DNA from: Arsukibacterium perlucidum DSM 18276
Lineage (GTDB): Bacteria > Pseudomonadota > Gammaproteobacteria > Enterobacterales > Alteromonadaceae
Reading direction: 5' to 3'
DNA: 42,098 nt
NCBI RefSeq assembly: GCF_000382165.1
Contig: NZ_KB907731.1
Span: 1 to 42,098 of the forward strand
The notes under the pieces are model-generated. The model was not told where the DNA came from. It was given only the letters and a program-made list of their open reading frames with translations, and did not search any database. Positions within the stretch are counted from its first letter, which is position 1. Each line of letters begins with the position of its first letter. Positions 1-7,659 of this stretch are shown piece after piece. The position numbers and the translations under genes are program-made.

Positions 1-258
1 ATAAGCCTGTTACTGCTGCTGAGCAATTTGGCCTCATTAGTCTTGATATTGCTAGGTGTAGGGCTGACCATAGCCAATCAACAACGCCGATTCCAGGCAA
101 ACAGTTATCGTGATAGACGAGTCTTGTCGTTTCACTCGCTTGGGTTAAGAGCGATGGCCAAACAGGTGATGTTTACAACAGCACAGTGGCGCAACACCTT
201 GTGCCACTGTAAACACTTGCTTAATACGACGAGTTACAACATTGAATGCGGGGACTAA
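1..258 (+). CDS. 3' end of an unknown membrane-anchored protein (cut by window edge)
   Basis: The frame is open from base 1 to a TAA stop at 256-258, so the gene or pseudogene begins outside the window. The first 26 or so residues are strongly hydrophobic (a run of Leu, Ile and Val) and would form one membrane helix or signal anchor. The remainder is basic and contains three Cys residues near the end. I recognise no family. It ends 17 bases before the inverted repeat of the neighbouring RAYT element, so it may be a truncated gene interrupted by that element. It could also be a non-coding open frame. Confidence 0.35.
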   Translation: MSLLLLLSNLASLVLILLGVGLTIANQQRRFQANSYRDRRVLSFHSLGLRAMAKQVMFTTAQWRNTLCHCKHLLNTTSYNIECGD

Positions 259-275
259 ATTCGTGGGGATCCCTC

Positions 276-299
276 AGGGTCAGAGTCATTGATTCTGAC
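276..299. repeat. Left inverted repeat of the RAYT element (REP-like hairpin)
   Basis: AGGGTCAGAG-T-CATTGATT-CTGAC is repeated in inverted orientation at 1039-1062 with one substitution and a small length difference. The unit is itself an imperfect palindrome (GTCAGA...TCTGAC), as expected of the REP hairpins that RAYT proteins recognise. The stop codon of the transposase lies inside it. Confidence 0.75.
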
Positions 300-993
300 G
301 AAACGCTGCTGACTTCCTATCGCCGCCTCTGCCTAATGGGTTTGGCCGGCGACCGGTTTGGGTTGCAACCTGCTCTTTGAAACGCTCGTCACCTAACGCC
401 CAACCTCTATTTGTAGCTTCCCGTATTGTGGCAACGTCGTTCTCGGATACTAAGCCCTTAAATAGCCCTTGATATGCAGCTTGTCGCTCATTGTTTGTTT
501 TGCCAAGCTGATGATATAACACATGAGGCGTCAGCAGCTGAACAGGTTTACCCATAGCGTTGCCACGATAGCTCGACCACGGGTAATCTGCGGCATGGTT
601 AACCATTTTTGCCCGTACCGGATTTAACTCTATGTACCTGTATACCGTTAGCAGGTAATTATCGGCATCTACTACGGTAGACTTATATCGCCCTTCCCAT
701 AAGGTGCCACTGCGGCCATAGGTATAATTGAAATACTGCACATATTTACGCCCCTGCGCCTGCATCATCCGGCTTACACTATGCTCGTTCTCGGGGGTAA
801 CCAGTAAATGCACGTGGTTAGTCATCAACACAAAGGCATGAATAGCAACCTGATATTTGGCAGCTGCATCTTTTAAAAATGACAGATAAGCTTTGTAGTC
901 GGTTTCATTATAGAAGCAGGCTTCACGGTTATTGCCGCGCTGGATTACATGCTGTGCGCAACCAGGCAGATAAAGACGGGGCAAGCGGGCCAT
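286..993 (-). CDS. REP-associated tyrosine transposase (RAYT, IS200/Y1-like)
   Basis: This is a 235-residue Y1-superfamily protein of the REP-associated type, a single-strand DNA endonuclease/transposase that acts on REP hairpins. The HUH motif is visible as NHVHLLV with His60 and His62. Downstream is the GRKYVQYF region, where the catalytic Tyr is expected (Tyr84 is the best candidate), followed by GTLWEGRYKS and the family's ELNPVRA and YPWSSYRGN motifs. The start at 993 is chosen because GGAGG lies 8 bases upstream; an earlier ATG at 1014 lacks such a site. The gene is complete and bracketed by inverted repeats at 276-299 and 1039-1062. RAYTs are usually single-copy domesticated genes rather than spreading insertion sequences. 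The family assignment is firm; activity is unknown. Confidence 0.9.
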   Translation of the reverse strand: MARLPRLYLPGCAQHVIQRGNNREACFYNETDYKAYLSFLKDAAAKYQVAIHAFVLMTNHVHLLVTPENEHSVSRMMQAQGRKYVQYFNYTYGRSGTLWEGRYKSTVVDADNYLLTVYRYIELNPVRAKMVNHAADYPWSSYRGNAMGKPVQLLTPHVLYHQLGKTNNERQAAYQGLFKGLVSENDVATIREATNRGWALGDERFKEQVATQTGRRPNPLGRGGDRKSAAFRQNQ

Positions 994-1038
994 CAGATTT
1001 CCTCCGTGAAACACCTGATAAAGCTAGCCTGACAGGTA

Positions 1039-1062
1039 CAGAAAATCAATGTCTCTGACCCT
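1039..1062. repeat. Right inverted repeat of the RAYT element
   Basis: CAGAAAATCAATGTCTCTGACCCT is the reverse complement of the left repeat at 276-299 apart from one substitution and two extra bases in the T/A run. Together the two copies delimit a unit of about 790 bp that carries only the RAYT gene. Confidence 0.75.
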
Positions 1063-1076
1063 ATTGATCCAAACGT

Positions 1077-1883
1077 TTATTGAGGCCCAGCTGGCACGAG
1101 CAGCTGCAGTCGATGCCTGGCAAAAGTGCTCTGAAAATCGGGTTGCTGTAACAGCTGTAAGACCCACTGGTAGAGAATATTAATATCCAGAGGATGTTCC
1201 GGGTGTAGCAATAACTGCAGCTGATAACGTTGTTCAATCCGATCTGAAATTAACAAGGTATTGCGGTATTGCGGATGTAACAGCAGATATTGCGCTAAAA
1301 ACGATCGAGTCACAATGGCGGTATCCGTGCGTTGCTTTAACACTAACTCAATGCTCGCATGATGGTCATTGACCTGAATGATTGAATGGCGATTGGTGAG
1401 CAGTTCCGGATCGGTTTGAAAGTCAGCTGTAGGATAGTGATAGCCCAGAATGCCGGCAATGGTTTTGTCTGTTAAATCGTCAAACCATTGTTGTGAGGTC
1501 GCCTTGCTACGTAAAGCAATAAATACTTCCTCATCGCTAGCAAAAGCCGCTGACTGTTGCAGCGAAATATTACGTTGTTGCCAGCCCCAATTGGCATCTT
1601 CAAAGAAAAGAGCATCAAACAGGCCCTGTTGAAAATCCTGATGCCGGCGCACAGCAGTGGTCATCACTAGCTCGAAATGGTAATCCTGCTGTAATAGATT
1701 AAGCTGTGTGATTAAATCCACAATTAACCCAGTCGCATTATCGGCTTGAAATTGGATATAGGGTGGGAATTCATACGCGCCAACTCGTACCGTAATTTTG
1801 GCAAAAGCCGGCTGAATAAGTAGCAACAACAGGATCACTACCCCCAATATAGTGGCTATTAAATTTTGTCTAAGGGTAATCAT
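1077..1883 (-). CDS. Periplasmic solute-binding protein, family 3 type (orphan)
   Basis: A 268-residue protein with an N-terminal signal peptide (hydrophobic residues about 10-26, likely cleavage after AFA). The mature part starts with ITVRVGAYEFPPY, the first strand and ligand-binding segment typical of SBP_bac_3 proteins, and continues with TGLIVDLITQL and the later DTAIVTRSFLAQYLL segment of the second lobe. Such proteins bind amino acids or other small polar molecules. No permease or ATPase gene is adjacent, so it may be a stand-alone sensor or scavenger. Its ATG overlaps the stop codon of the upstream cytosine deaminase by 4 bases (ATGA), which indicates translational coupling in a two-gene operon. 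The ligand cannot be read from the sequence. Confidence 0.75.
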   Translation of the reverse strand: MITLRQNLIATILGVVILLLLLIQPAFAKITVRVGAYEFPPYIQFQADNATGLIVDLITQLNLLQQDYHFELVMTTAVRRHQDFQQGLFDALFFEDANWGWQQRNISLQQSAAFASDEEVFIALRSKATSQQWFDDLTDKTIAGILGYHYPTADFQTDPELLTNRHSIIQVNDHHASIELVLKQRTDTAIVTRSFLAQYLLLHPQYRNTLLISDRIEQRYQLQLLLHPEHPLDINILYQWVLQLLQQPDFQSTFARHRLQLLVPAGPQ

Positions 1884-2323
1884 ACCTTGCCAATATCTTC
1901 AAACCATAAGTTTGGTGCAGCGGCGATAAAGTCTTGCATCAGTTTTATGCACTCTTCATCCTGGACGATATTTAGCTCAACACCGCGGCTACGCACATAG
2001 GCTTCCGGACCTTGAAAGGTGTGATTTTCACCAATCACAATCTTGGGTATACCGTACAGTAAAGCGGTGCCGCTGCACATATCACAAGGCGACAAGGTAG
2101 AATAAAGCGTGGCTTTTTTGTAATCGGCGGGTGATAAACGACCGGCTTGCTCAAAACAATCCATTTCGGCATGCAAAATGGCGCTACCTTGTTGTACTCG
2201 TTGATTATGGCCGCGACCAACAATTTCGCCATCAATAACCAACACCGAACCAATAGGGATACCCCCTTCGGTCAGGCCTTTTTTGGCTTCGTCAATGGCA
2301 GCTTGTAGAAAAGGATCACGCAT
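1880..2323 (-). CDS. Cytosine deaminase, yeast FCY1-type
   Basis: A 147-residue zinc deaminase that should convert cytosine to uracil (pyrimidine salvage, cytoplasm). Zinc ligands are His51 in LHAEMDC and Cys80 and Cys83 in SPCDMC; Glu53 is the proton shuttle. Beyond the general CDA fold it carries features of the small yeast-type cytosine deaminase, from memory of that family: GGIPIGSVLVI, GRGHNQR, LYSTLSPCDMC, YGIPKIVIGEN, and a C-terminal WFEDIG segment. It is unrelated to the larger amidohydrolase-type bacterial CodA. Start: ATG at 2323 with GAGAG just upstream (the plus strand reads ctctcctc). It overlaps the downstream binding-protein gene by 4 bases. A guanine deaminase or other nucleobase deaminase is the main alternative. 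Confidence 0.85.
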   Translation of the reverse strand: MRDPFLQAAIDEAKKGLTEGGIPIGSVLVIDGEIVGRGHNQRVQQGSAILHAEMDCFEQAGRLSPADYKKATLYSTLSPCDMCSGTALLYGIPKIVIGENHTFQGPEAYVRSRGVELNIVQDEECIKLMQDFIAAAPNLWFEDIGKV

Positions 2324-2344
2324 AAAACTCTCCTCATGCTAGCT

Positions 2345-2530
2345 TTAGTCGGTTTGTAGTGCGGTGGTCGGATCGAGCTCTGAGGCTTTTATGGCAGGGT
2401 AAACCCCAAAAACCACACCAATCAGGGCCCAGATACTAACGCTTAATATTATAGCGGGTAAAGACCATGTTACAAATGGGGTGAATGCCAGCATGACCTG
2501 GGCCTGGATCCCGAAAACGCGCTGAGCGGA
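2345..2530 (-). pseudogene. 3' remnant of a MacB/FtsX-type ABC transporter permease
   Basis: Read on the minus strand, this stretch encodes about 60 residues ending in PAIKASELDPTTALQTD and a stop at 2345-2347. This is the characteristic C-terminal tail of MacB/FtsX-like permeases, where a final hydrophobic helix (here IILSVSIWALIGVVFGVY) is followed by the P-A-x-x-A-x-x-L-x-P-x-x-A-L-x motif. The frame is closed upstream by a stop at 2531-2533, and no N-terminal portion, MacB periplasmic domain or ATPase is present. In another frame just upstream, a stretch reading VIANPLSA resembles a second such tail, so two permease fragments may have been fused and frameshifted. It is a decayed leftover. 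Confidence 0.7.
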
Positions 2531-2557
2531 TTAGCAATGACCATATCTACAACACGC

Positions 2558-2589
2558 AAAAGCCCGGCAATATTTTCTGCAGGGCTTTT
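2558..2589 (-). terminator. Rho-independent terminator of the phoX gene
   Basis: AAAAGCCC at 2558-2565 and GGGCTTTT at 2582-2589 form a perfect 8-bp stem, with a further GCA/TGC pairing inside. On the minus strand it ends in CTTTTG. It lies 34 bases beyond the stop of the PhoX gene. Confidence 0.75.
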
Positions 2590-2623
2590 CTTATTGTGCT
2601 GCTTCTACTTTGCTTGCAGTTAC

Positions 2624-4636
2624 TTAACTACCAATCACCCCACCGTCATCTTTGGTAATGACTACGGTAGCTGAACGCGGCCGGCTGCTACCACCATCTG
2701 GCCAGTGGCTGGTGAAATTATCCGGGCTGGAACGGTCGCCCGGGTGCTGGATATTCACAAACATGGTTGTTAAATCCGGGGTCATGACTACGCCGGTTAC
2801 TTCACATTCCAGCGGCCCGACTAAAAAGCGCTTTAACTCACGGCTAACCGGATCAGCCGCCAGCATCTGGTTATTGCCGAACGGACCGTCGCTTTGCTGG
2901 CTGCCGCTCATATCAGTTTGCACCCAAAGTACGCCACGCGAATCAAACCACAAGCCATCCGGGCTGGCCAGATGGTTGTCAGCATTCAGCACTAAATCGG
3001 TACCCGGGGTAGCGGTACCGACATCACCGGCCAGTAGAAAGATATCCCAGTCGAATACCATTGCCGCCTGCGAGTCGCGCTCATGCCAGCGGATAATATG
3101 GCCAGTGGTGTTGTTGGCTCTGGGGTTAACAGCATCGGTTTGCTGCTCAGTGCGGGCATTGTTATTGGTCAGGGCAAAATACACTTCGTCCGTTTCCGGG
3201 TGCACAGCACCCCACTCGGGCCGATCCATTTTGGTGGCGCCGGCAATATCTGCTGCCAGCCGGGTATTCAGCAGTACATCAGCCTGATCGCTGAACATCA
3301 CCCCGGCTGCAGTCGCTTTAGCCATAAAATCGGCGTTATTAACATCCAGCGGCAACCAGTCGCCACTGCCATCATCGTTAAAACGCGCCACATACAACAC
3401 ACCGTCATTTAATAAATGGCCGCCTGCAGTATTGCGCTGATAAGGCGCGTTCGATATGTACTTATAAATGTATTCGTTACGGGCATCATCACCCGAATAC
3501 GCAACCAACGGCTCGCCTTCCACCGCTGTGGCAAACACTATGCCCTCATGAGCAAAACGGCCCAGCGCAGTGCGTTTTTGCGGTACGCTATCCGGGTTAA
3601 ACGGATCAATTTCCACTATCCAACCGAAAGTATTGGGCTCGTTGCGGTAATCGGCCGTGGCATCATCTGCCAGAGTGCTGGCATTAAAGCGTTGATACTG
3701 ATCGGCCGTCGGCGTTGCGGTTTCCCAAAAGTAGCGACCATTGCCGCTGCGCACACCATAACGGCTATGCTCACGCGGCTGCCCTGCATCGCTATTCATA
3801 AAATAACCTGCCCAGTTTTCTTCAGCCGTCAGGTAAGTGCCCCAAGGCGTCACACCATGGGCACAGTTATTAATGGTACCGCGGGTACGGCTACCGTCAG
3901 GGCTGTATTTTGTCAGCACTTTAGCATGGCCCCGCACCGGGCCACTCAGCTCCATTGGGGTCGCTGCCGTGATGCGGCGGTTAAACGGGCTGTTATTAAC
4001 CAGTTGCCACTCGCCTGAACTCTGGCGTTGAATATGTACTACCGATACACCGTGGGCGGCTATTTCCTTGTGCACCTGTTCGACAGGTCGCGGTAATACC
4101 GGCCCACCGGCATGCAGCACATTAGGTTCGACATATTCATGATTCATCACTAATAAACCTTCGCTGGAATTCTCACCGTCGCTTCGTACGTCAATCGGGT
4201 AAAAATGAATACCATCATGGTTCATGCCAATTTGCATTTCCTGCTCGGCGCCGCTGTTAGCGGCATCATCCAGATAAGGAGGATAACTACCACTGATTGG
4301 TGTGCCCCAGGCTAAAAACGGTTTAACGCTATAGCCAGCTGGCACCGTTACCGTATCCAACCGGTTGGTGGTAATAGCGGTAAACCCCAATAATGGCGCT
4401 TCACTAACTGGTGGCAACACTGGCACTGGCGCCGACGAAGAGTCGCTACTGCATGCGGTAAGTGAATTGCCGATAATGCTTGCCACCGCTACCCCAACAC
4501 TGCCTTTTAGAAACCGACGGCGGGCCATCCGGTTTTCGATTAGTGCAGCAAAAGTGGGGGTGGCTGAAAAATTAGTTATGGGATCGATCCCTGAGTTATC
4601 GATATTTACACTGGTTGCGGTTTTACTGTCGGTCAT
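2624..4636 (-). CDS. phoX: PhoX-family alkaline phosphatase (DUF839), Tat-exported
   Basis: A 670-residue PhoX-type protein, a periplasmic calcium/iron-dependent phosphomonoesterase that releases phosphate from organic esters. Family signatures include LLVMNHEYVEPN, NNCAHGVTPWGTYLTAEENW, the KRTALGRFAHEG segment, MDRPEWGAVHPETDEVYFALTNNN and SPDGLWFDSRGVLWVQTD. The N-terminal region carries a twin-arginine signal (RRRFLKGSVGVAVAS) followed by a Ser-rich linker, so it is exported folded. The first family Cys (NNCAHG) is kept, while the Cys usually seen in LTCEEN is Ala here. The start at 4636 has GGAGT 7 bases upstream; the frame stays open to about 5095, but that extension overlaps the divergent acetyltransferase gene and is not coding. 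Phosphate-starvation control is expected, but I could not find a convincing Pho box. Confidence 0.88.
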   Translation of the reverse strand: MTDSKTATSVNIDNSGIDPITNFSATPTFAALIENRMARRRFLKGSVGVAVASIIGNSLTACSSDSSSAPVPVLPPVSEAPLLGFTAITTNRLDTVTVPAGYSVKPFLAWGTPISGSYPPYLDDAANSGAEQEMQIGMNHDGIHFYPIDVRSDGENSSEGLLVMNHEYVEPNVLHAGGPVLPRPVEQVHKEIAAHGVSVVHIQRQSSGEWQLVNNSPFNRRITAATPMELSGPVRGHAKVLTKYSPDGSRTRGTINNCAHGVTPWGTYLTAEENWAGYFMNSDAGQPREHSRYGVRSGNGRYFWETATPTADQYQRFNASTLADDATADYRNEPNTFGWIVEIDPFNPDSVPQKRTALGRFAHEGIVFATAVEGEPLVAYSGDDARNEYIYKYISNAPYQRNTAGGHLLNDGVLYVARFNDDGSGDWLPLDVNNADFMAKATAAGVMFSDQADVLLNTRLAADIAGATKMDRPEWGAVHPETDEVYFALTNNNARTEQQTDAVNPRANNTTGHIIRWHERDSQAAMVFDWDIFLLAGDVGTATPGTDLVLNADNHLASPDGLWFDSRGVLWVQTDMSGSQQSDGPFGNNQMLAADPVSRELKRFLVGPLECEVTGVVMTPDLTTMFVNIQHPGDRSSPDNFTSHWPDGGSSRPRSATVVITKDDGGVIGS

Positions 4637-4843
4637 TATTATTACTCCGGATTGGAACGGATGATTAGGTCGCTCTATTAAACCGGCGGTAAATGGCAAA
4701 ACAGTTACAATAAAATAGCATTTTTGTGATCTCTGCCATGCTTTTGCTGATGGCGTTGTTTGTGGCCTACTGGCGGAGCAAGGGTTGCCTCTGATATAGT
4801 TATCAAACAGTGCGTTAGCGCAGCAAATCAGGAAATTTAGCTT

Positions 4844-5308
4844 ATGCAATGGCAAGTACAGACTTTTGCCGATTTGGACACCTTGACGCTGTACTCTATG
4901 TTGCAGTTGCGGGTTGATGTATTTGTGGTAGAACAAAATTGCCCTTACCCGGAACTGGATGACAAAGATCTGCATCCACAAACCCGGCATATTATTTTGA
5001 AAAAAGGCGACAAAGTTATCGCTTACTCCCGGGTGCTGGCACCAGACGTCAGTTTTCCGGGCTTCCCGGGCATTGGCCGGGTTTGTGTATCGCAAACTGC
5101 CCGCCGCCTTGGCTTAGGGCGGGTGCTAATGGATAAAACCCTGGAAGTGGCCAAACAATATTGGCCAGATATGGATATTCATATCTCAGCACAATGCTAT
5201 TTGCAGCAGTTTTATCAGGAGTCTGGCTTTGAAAGTGCCAGTGAGCCTTATCTGGAAGACGATATTCCGCATTTAAAAATGATCAAACCGGTTAGCCGCA
5301 AGCTGTAA
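4844..5308 (+). CDS. elaA: GNAT-family N-acetyltransferase, ElaA-like
   Basis: A 154-residue single-domain GNAT protein of the ElaA group. It begins WQVQTFADLDTLTLYSMLQLRVDVFVVEQNCPYPELDDKD, the recognisable ElaA opening, and has the acetyl-CoA binding loop as RRLGLGRVLMDK (Q/R-x-x-G-x-G/A pattern). The C-terminal strand contains AQCYLQQFYQESGFE, typical of the fold. ElaA acceptors are not well established. It is divergent from phoX across about 207 bp and is followed by its own terminator, so it is probably monocistronic. A weak AGGAAA lies about 6 bases upstream of the ATG. Confidence 0.88.
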   Translation: MQWQVQTFADLDTLTLYSMLQLRVDVFVVEQNCPYPELDDKDLHPQTRHIILKKGDKVIAYSRVLAPDVSFPGFPGIGRVCVSQTARRLGLGRVLMDKTLEVAKQYWPDMDIHISAQCYLQQFYQESGFESASEPYLEDDIPHLKMIKPVSRKL

Positions 5309-5371
5309 CTGATTATCCCCTCAGCTGGCCTGCATTGTTAAGCCACTCTTATTTTATTTAACCCTTATGCT

Positions 5372-5398
5372 TGCCAGTTTTTAGCTGGCAGTTTTTTT
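5372..5398 (+). terminator. Rho-independent terminator after elaA
   Basis: TGCCAG (5372-5377) pairs with CTGGCA (5385-5390) around a 7-base loop and is followed by GTTTTTTT. It ends the acetyltransferase transcript before the TonB receptor promoter. Confidence 0.85.
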
Positions 5399-5455
5399 CA
5401 ACCATATCCGACTGTGACCAGATGCCACTAACTCAATCTTAAAATTAATGGTAAT

Positions 5456-5474
5456 GCGATTGATTATCATTGAC
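5456..5474. promoter_or_regulatory. Fur-like box upstream of the TonB receptor
   Basis: GCGATTGATTATCATTGAC matches 13 of 19 positions of the Fur consensus GATAATGATAATCATTATC by hand count, with the best block being GATTATCATT. It lies about 55 bp upstream of the receptor start, as expected for iron-repressed transport genes. Confidence 0.55.
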
Positions 5475-5528
5475 AGTCGTGCTTTAATTGCGCCCATCGA
5501 ATTTTACTTACAGATTAATGGAGTTGTT

Positions 5529-7607
5529 ATGCGTATAAAATTGTCCCGGTTATCATTGGCAGTTGCGTTGGCATCGGTATCACTTAGCACAACTGCCCAG
5601 CAGCAAACGCCGGCGACAGAAAGCAGCATAGAGCGTAAAAAAATTATGCCTACTCTCGAAGTTATCCGGGTTGTTGGTAACGGCACCCCGGTATTGTTAG
5701 AGCAAACCGGGACCGTGATTGTTATCGATCGCAAACAAATCGAGCAAATTCAACCGTTATCTAATGAAGATGTTCTGCGCCGCATGCCCGGTATTAATGT
5801 CACCAGTGAAGAAGAGAGCTCTATCGTTTCTAACTTCGGCATGCGTGGTTTGTCTGCCAGCGAGTCAAAATCGCTGGTATTAGAAGATGGCGTACCGGTA
5901 GCACCTGGCTTGTTTATCGGCAACGACCGTTACTTTAACCCACGTATTCAGCGGGTAGAGCAAATTGAAATATTAAAAGGCTCCGCTTCATTGCGCTATG
6001 GCCCGTCCACTATTGGCGGCGTAGTCAATTACCAGACCAAAACCCCGGACGACGGCGTAACCGTGACCGGCCGTGCCGGCTCTTTTAATATGCAGGAAGT
6101 GAGTGCTGAAGCCGGTGGCAAAAGTGCCTCAGGCGATGCCTTTGCCGGTATAGTCGCTACTCACGCCAGCAGCGATGGTTTTTTGGATAAAGACTATGAA
6201 ATGACCGATGTAATGGCCAAGGCCGGGGTTATTTTCAGTAACGACCAGAAGCTGGGCATTAAAGTGTCGCGTTATGAAAACGACGCCAATATCTCTTACC
6301 GCGGTTTGCTGCTGGGCGATTATCTGGCGGGTGCCACTTACAACCCGGCGCCGGATGATTACTATCTGACCGACCGCACTGCTTTTGATATTAACCACGA
6401 ATGGACCCTTTCCAGCCAGGCAACCTTAAAAACGCTGCTGTACTGGAGCGAGATGAGCCGTGATTACTGGCGTTATAATGTTGATACTGCGGCGTCGAAC
6501 CAAGCCGGTCGTTGGGTATATACAGACGCTTTAACCGGCAATAATCGCTCATTCGAGCGGATAGGCATTGAAACCCGCTTAAATGTTGACCATAACCTGG
6601 CCGGTATGGTTGCCAGCAGTGAGTTTGGCCTGCGCTTTATGCAGGAAGAAGCTAACGACACCCGCATTCGGGCGGTGCGCAGCAGCGATCGCACCGGCGT
6701 TAATGATCGCCACCGGCTAGATTCTGCCGACAGTGTCGCAGCCTATGCCCAGAGCCGGATTGAACTGAATGAGCAATTTGCGGTAACCCCGGGGTTACGG
6801 GTGGAATCGTACGAGCAAACCCGCTTAGATTTAACCAATAACAATGCCACAGCTAAGACCAGCAATACCGAGCTGCTGCCTGGCGTGGGTGTCACTTATA
6901 ACCTGAACAATTCTGCTCAGCTATATGGTGGTGTATACCGGGCTTTCTCGCCAGCCTCTAACGGGGTGGCTCTGGACGGCCTTGCCGATCAGCAACTGGA
7001 CGGTGAACGTTCTACCAACTATGAAATTGGGGTCCGTGGTAAACAGGGGGCAATTAACTACGAAGTCGCCGCTTTTATGATGGATTTTAGTAATCAGGTG
7101 GTTACCGGTAACAGTGACCCTAACCTGTCGCAGTCTAATGCCGGTGAAACTGAGCATCGCGGTATGGAATTTATGCTGGGCTATCAGCTTGGTGCTGGTT
7201 TCAGTATCGATACTAATGCCACCTGGGTGCCAACTTCAGAGTTTAAAACTGGCGACAACCAGGGCAACCGGCTACCTTATGCACCGAAAGTTATTGCCAA
7301 CCTGGCGCTGAACTACCAGCTGGAGCAGTTAAGCGCTGCCCTGAGCGCCCACCACCGTGGTGAGCAATATGGAAATTCCGCTAACACCGTTGATCTGCCG
7401 ACCAACGCCGCTGGTGGCATCTGGGGAGGTTTACTCCCTGCTTACACCGTGCTGGATTTAACCGCGCAGTACAACCTGGCCGATAACATCCGGCTATTTG
7501 CTGCAGTGAAAAACCTGACCGACAAGCGTTATATCACCGCCCTGCGCCAGGGAATTTACGTTGGCCCGGAGCGTTCATTCGAGCTGGGAGTCAGCTACAG
7601 CTTCTAA
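5529..7607 (+). CDS. TonB-dependent outer-membrane receptor (FecA/siderophore type)
   Basis: A 692-residue outer-membrane receptor. A signal peptide (about residues 1-24, ending STTAQQ) is followed by the TonB-box region (TLEVIRVVG), the plug domain (VIDRKQIEQIQPLSNEDVLRRMPGI through RVEQIEILKGSASLRYGPSTIGGVVNY) and a beta-barrel that ends in a terminal aromatic residue (SYSF). The plug most resembles FecA-like ferric-dicitrate/siderophore receptors. The start at 5529 has GGAG 6 bases upstream and begins a proper signal peptide; an in-frame GTG at 5448 would lie before the Fur-like box. No N-terminal signalling domain or sigma/anti-sigma pair is present. It stands alone, with a Fur-like box before and a terminator after it, so iron-repressed expression is likely. 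The ligand is not known. Confidence 0.88.
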   Translation: MRIKLSRLSLAVALASVSLSTTAQQQTPATESSIERKKIMPTLEVIRVVGNGTPVLLEQTGTVIVIDRKQIEQIQPLSNEDVLRRMPGINVTSEEESSIVSNFGMRGLSASESKSLVLEDGVPVAPGLFIGNDRYFNPRIQRVEQIEILKGSASLRYGPSTIGGVVNYQTKTPDDGVTVTGRAGSFNMQEVSAEAGGKSASGDAFAGIVATHASSDGFLDKDYEMTDVMAKAGVIFSNDQKLGIKVSRYENDANISYRGLLLGDYLAGATYNPAPDDYYLTDRTAFDINHEWTLSSQATLKTLLYWSEMSRDYWRYNVDTAASNQAGRWVYTDALTGNNRSFERIGIETRLNVDHNLAGMVASSEFGLRFMQEEANDTRIRAVRSSDRTGVNDRHRLDSADSVAAYAQSRIELNEQFAVTPGLRVESYEQTRLDLTNNNATAKTSNTELLPGVGVTYNLNNSAQLYGGVYRAFSPASNGVALDGLADQQLDGERSTNYEIGVRGKQGAINYEVAAFMMDFSNQVVTGNSDPNLSQSNAGETEHRGMEFMLGYQLGAGFSIDTNATWVPTSEFKTGDNQGNRLPYAPKVIANLALNYQLEQLSAALSAHHRGEQYGNSANTVDLPTNAAGGIWGGLLPAYTVLDLTAQYNLADNIRLFAAVKNLTDKRYITALRQGIYVGPERSFELGVSYSF

Positions 7608-7630
7608 GCTAACTTCTAAACTTAGAAGCA

Positions 7631-7655
7631 GCCTCTGCATTGCAGGGGCTTTTTT
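7631..7655 (+). terminator. Rho-independent terminator after the TonB receptor
   Basis: GCCTCTGC (7631-7638) pairs with GCAGGGGC (7642-7649) with one T-G wobble around a 3-base loop, followed by six T. It separates the receptor from the convergent oxygenase gene. Confidence 0.85.
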
Positions 7656-7659
7656 GTTT

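Noticed and set aside
3083..4018. Long open frames on the plus strand opposite phoX
   Set aside because: They lie within a well-supported gene, have no recognisable family and reflect its base composition.
4637..4843. Pho box in the phoX/elaA divergent region
   Set aside because: Searched by eye for CTGTCAT-type direct repeats; only a loose GTAACTGTTTTGCC stretch was found, which is not enough to call.
4637..5095. N-terminal extension of the PhoX frame on the minus strand
   Set aside because: It overlaps the ElaA-like gene, has no signal character, and a good start with GGAGT and a Tat signal follows at 4636.
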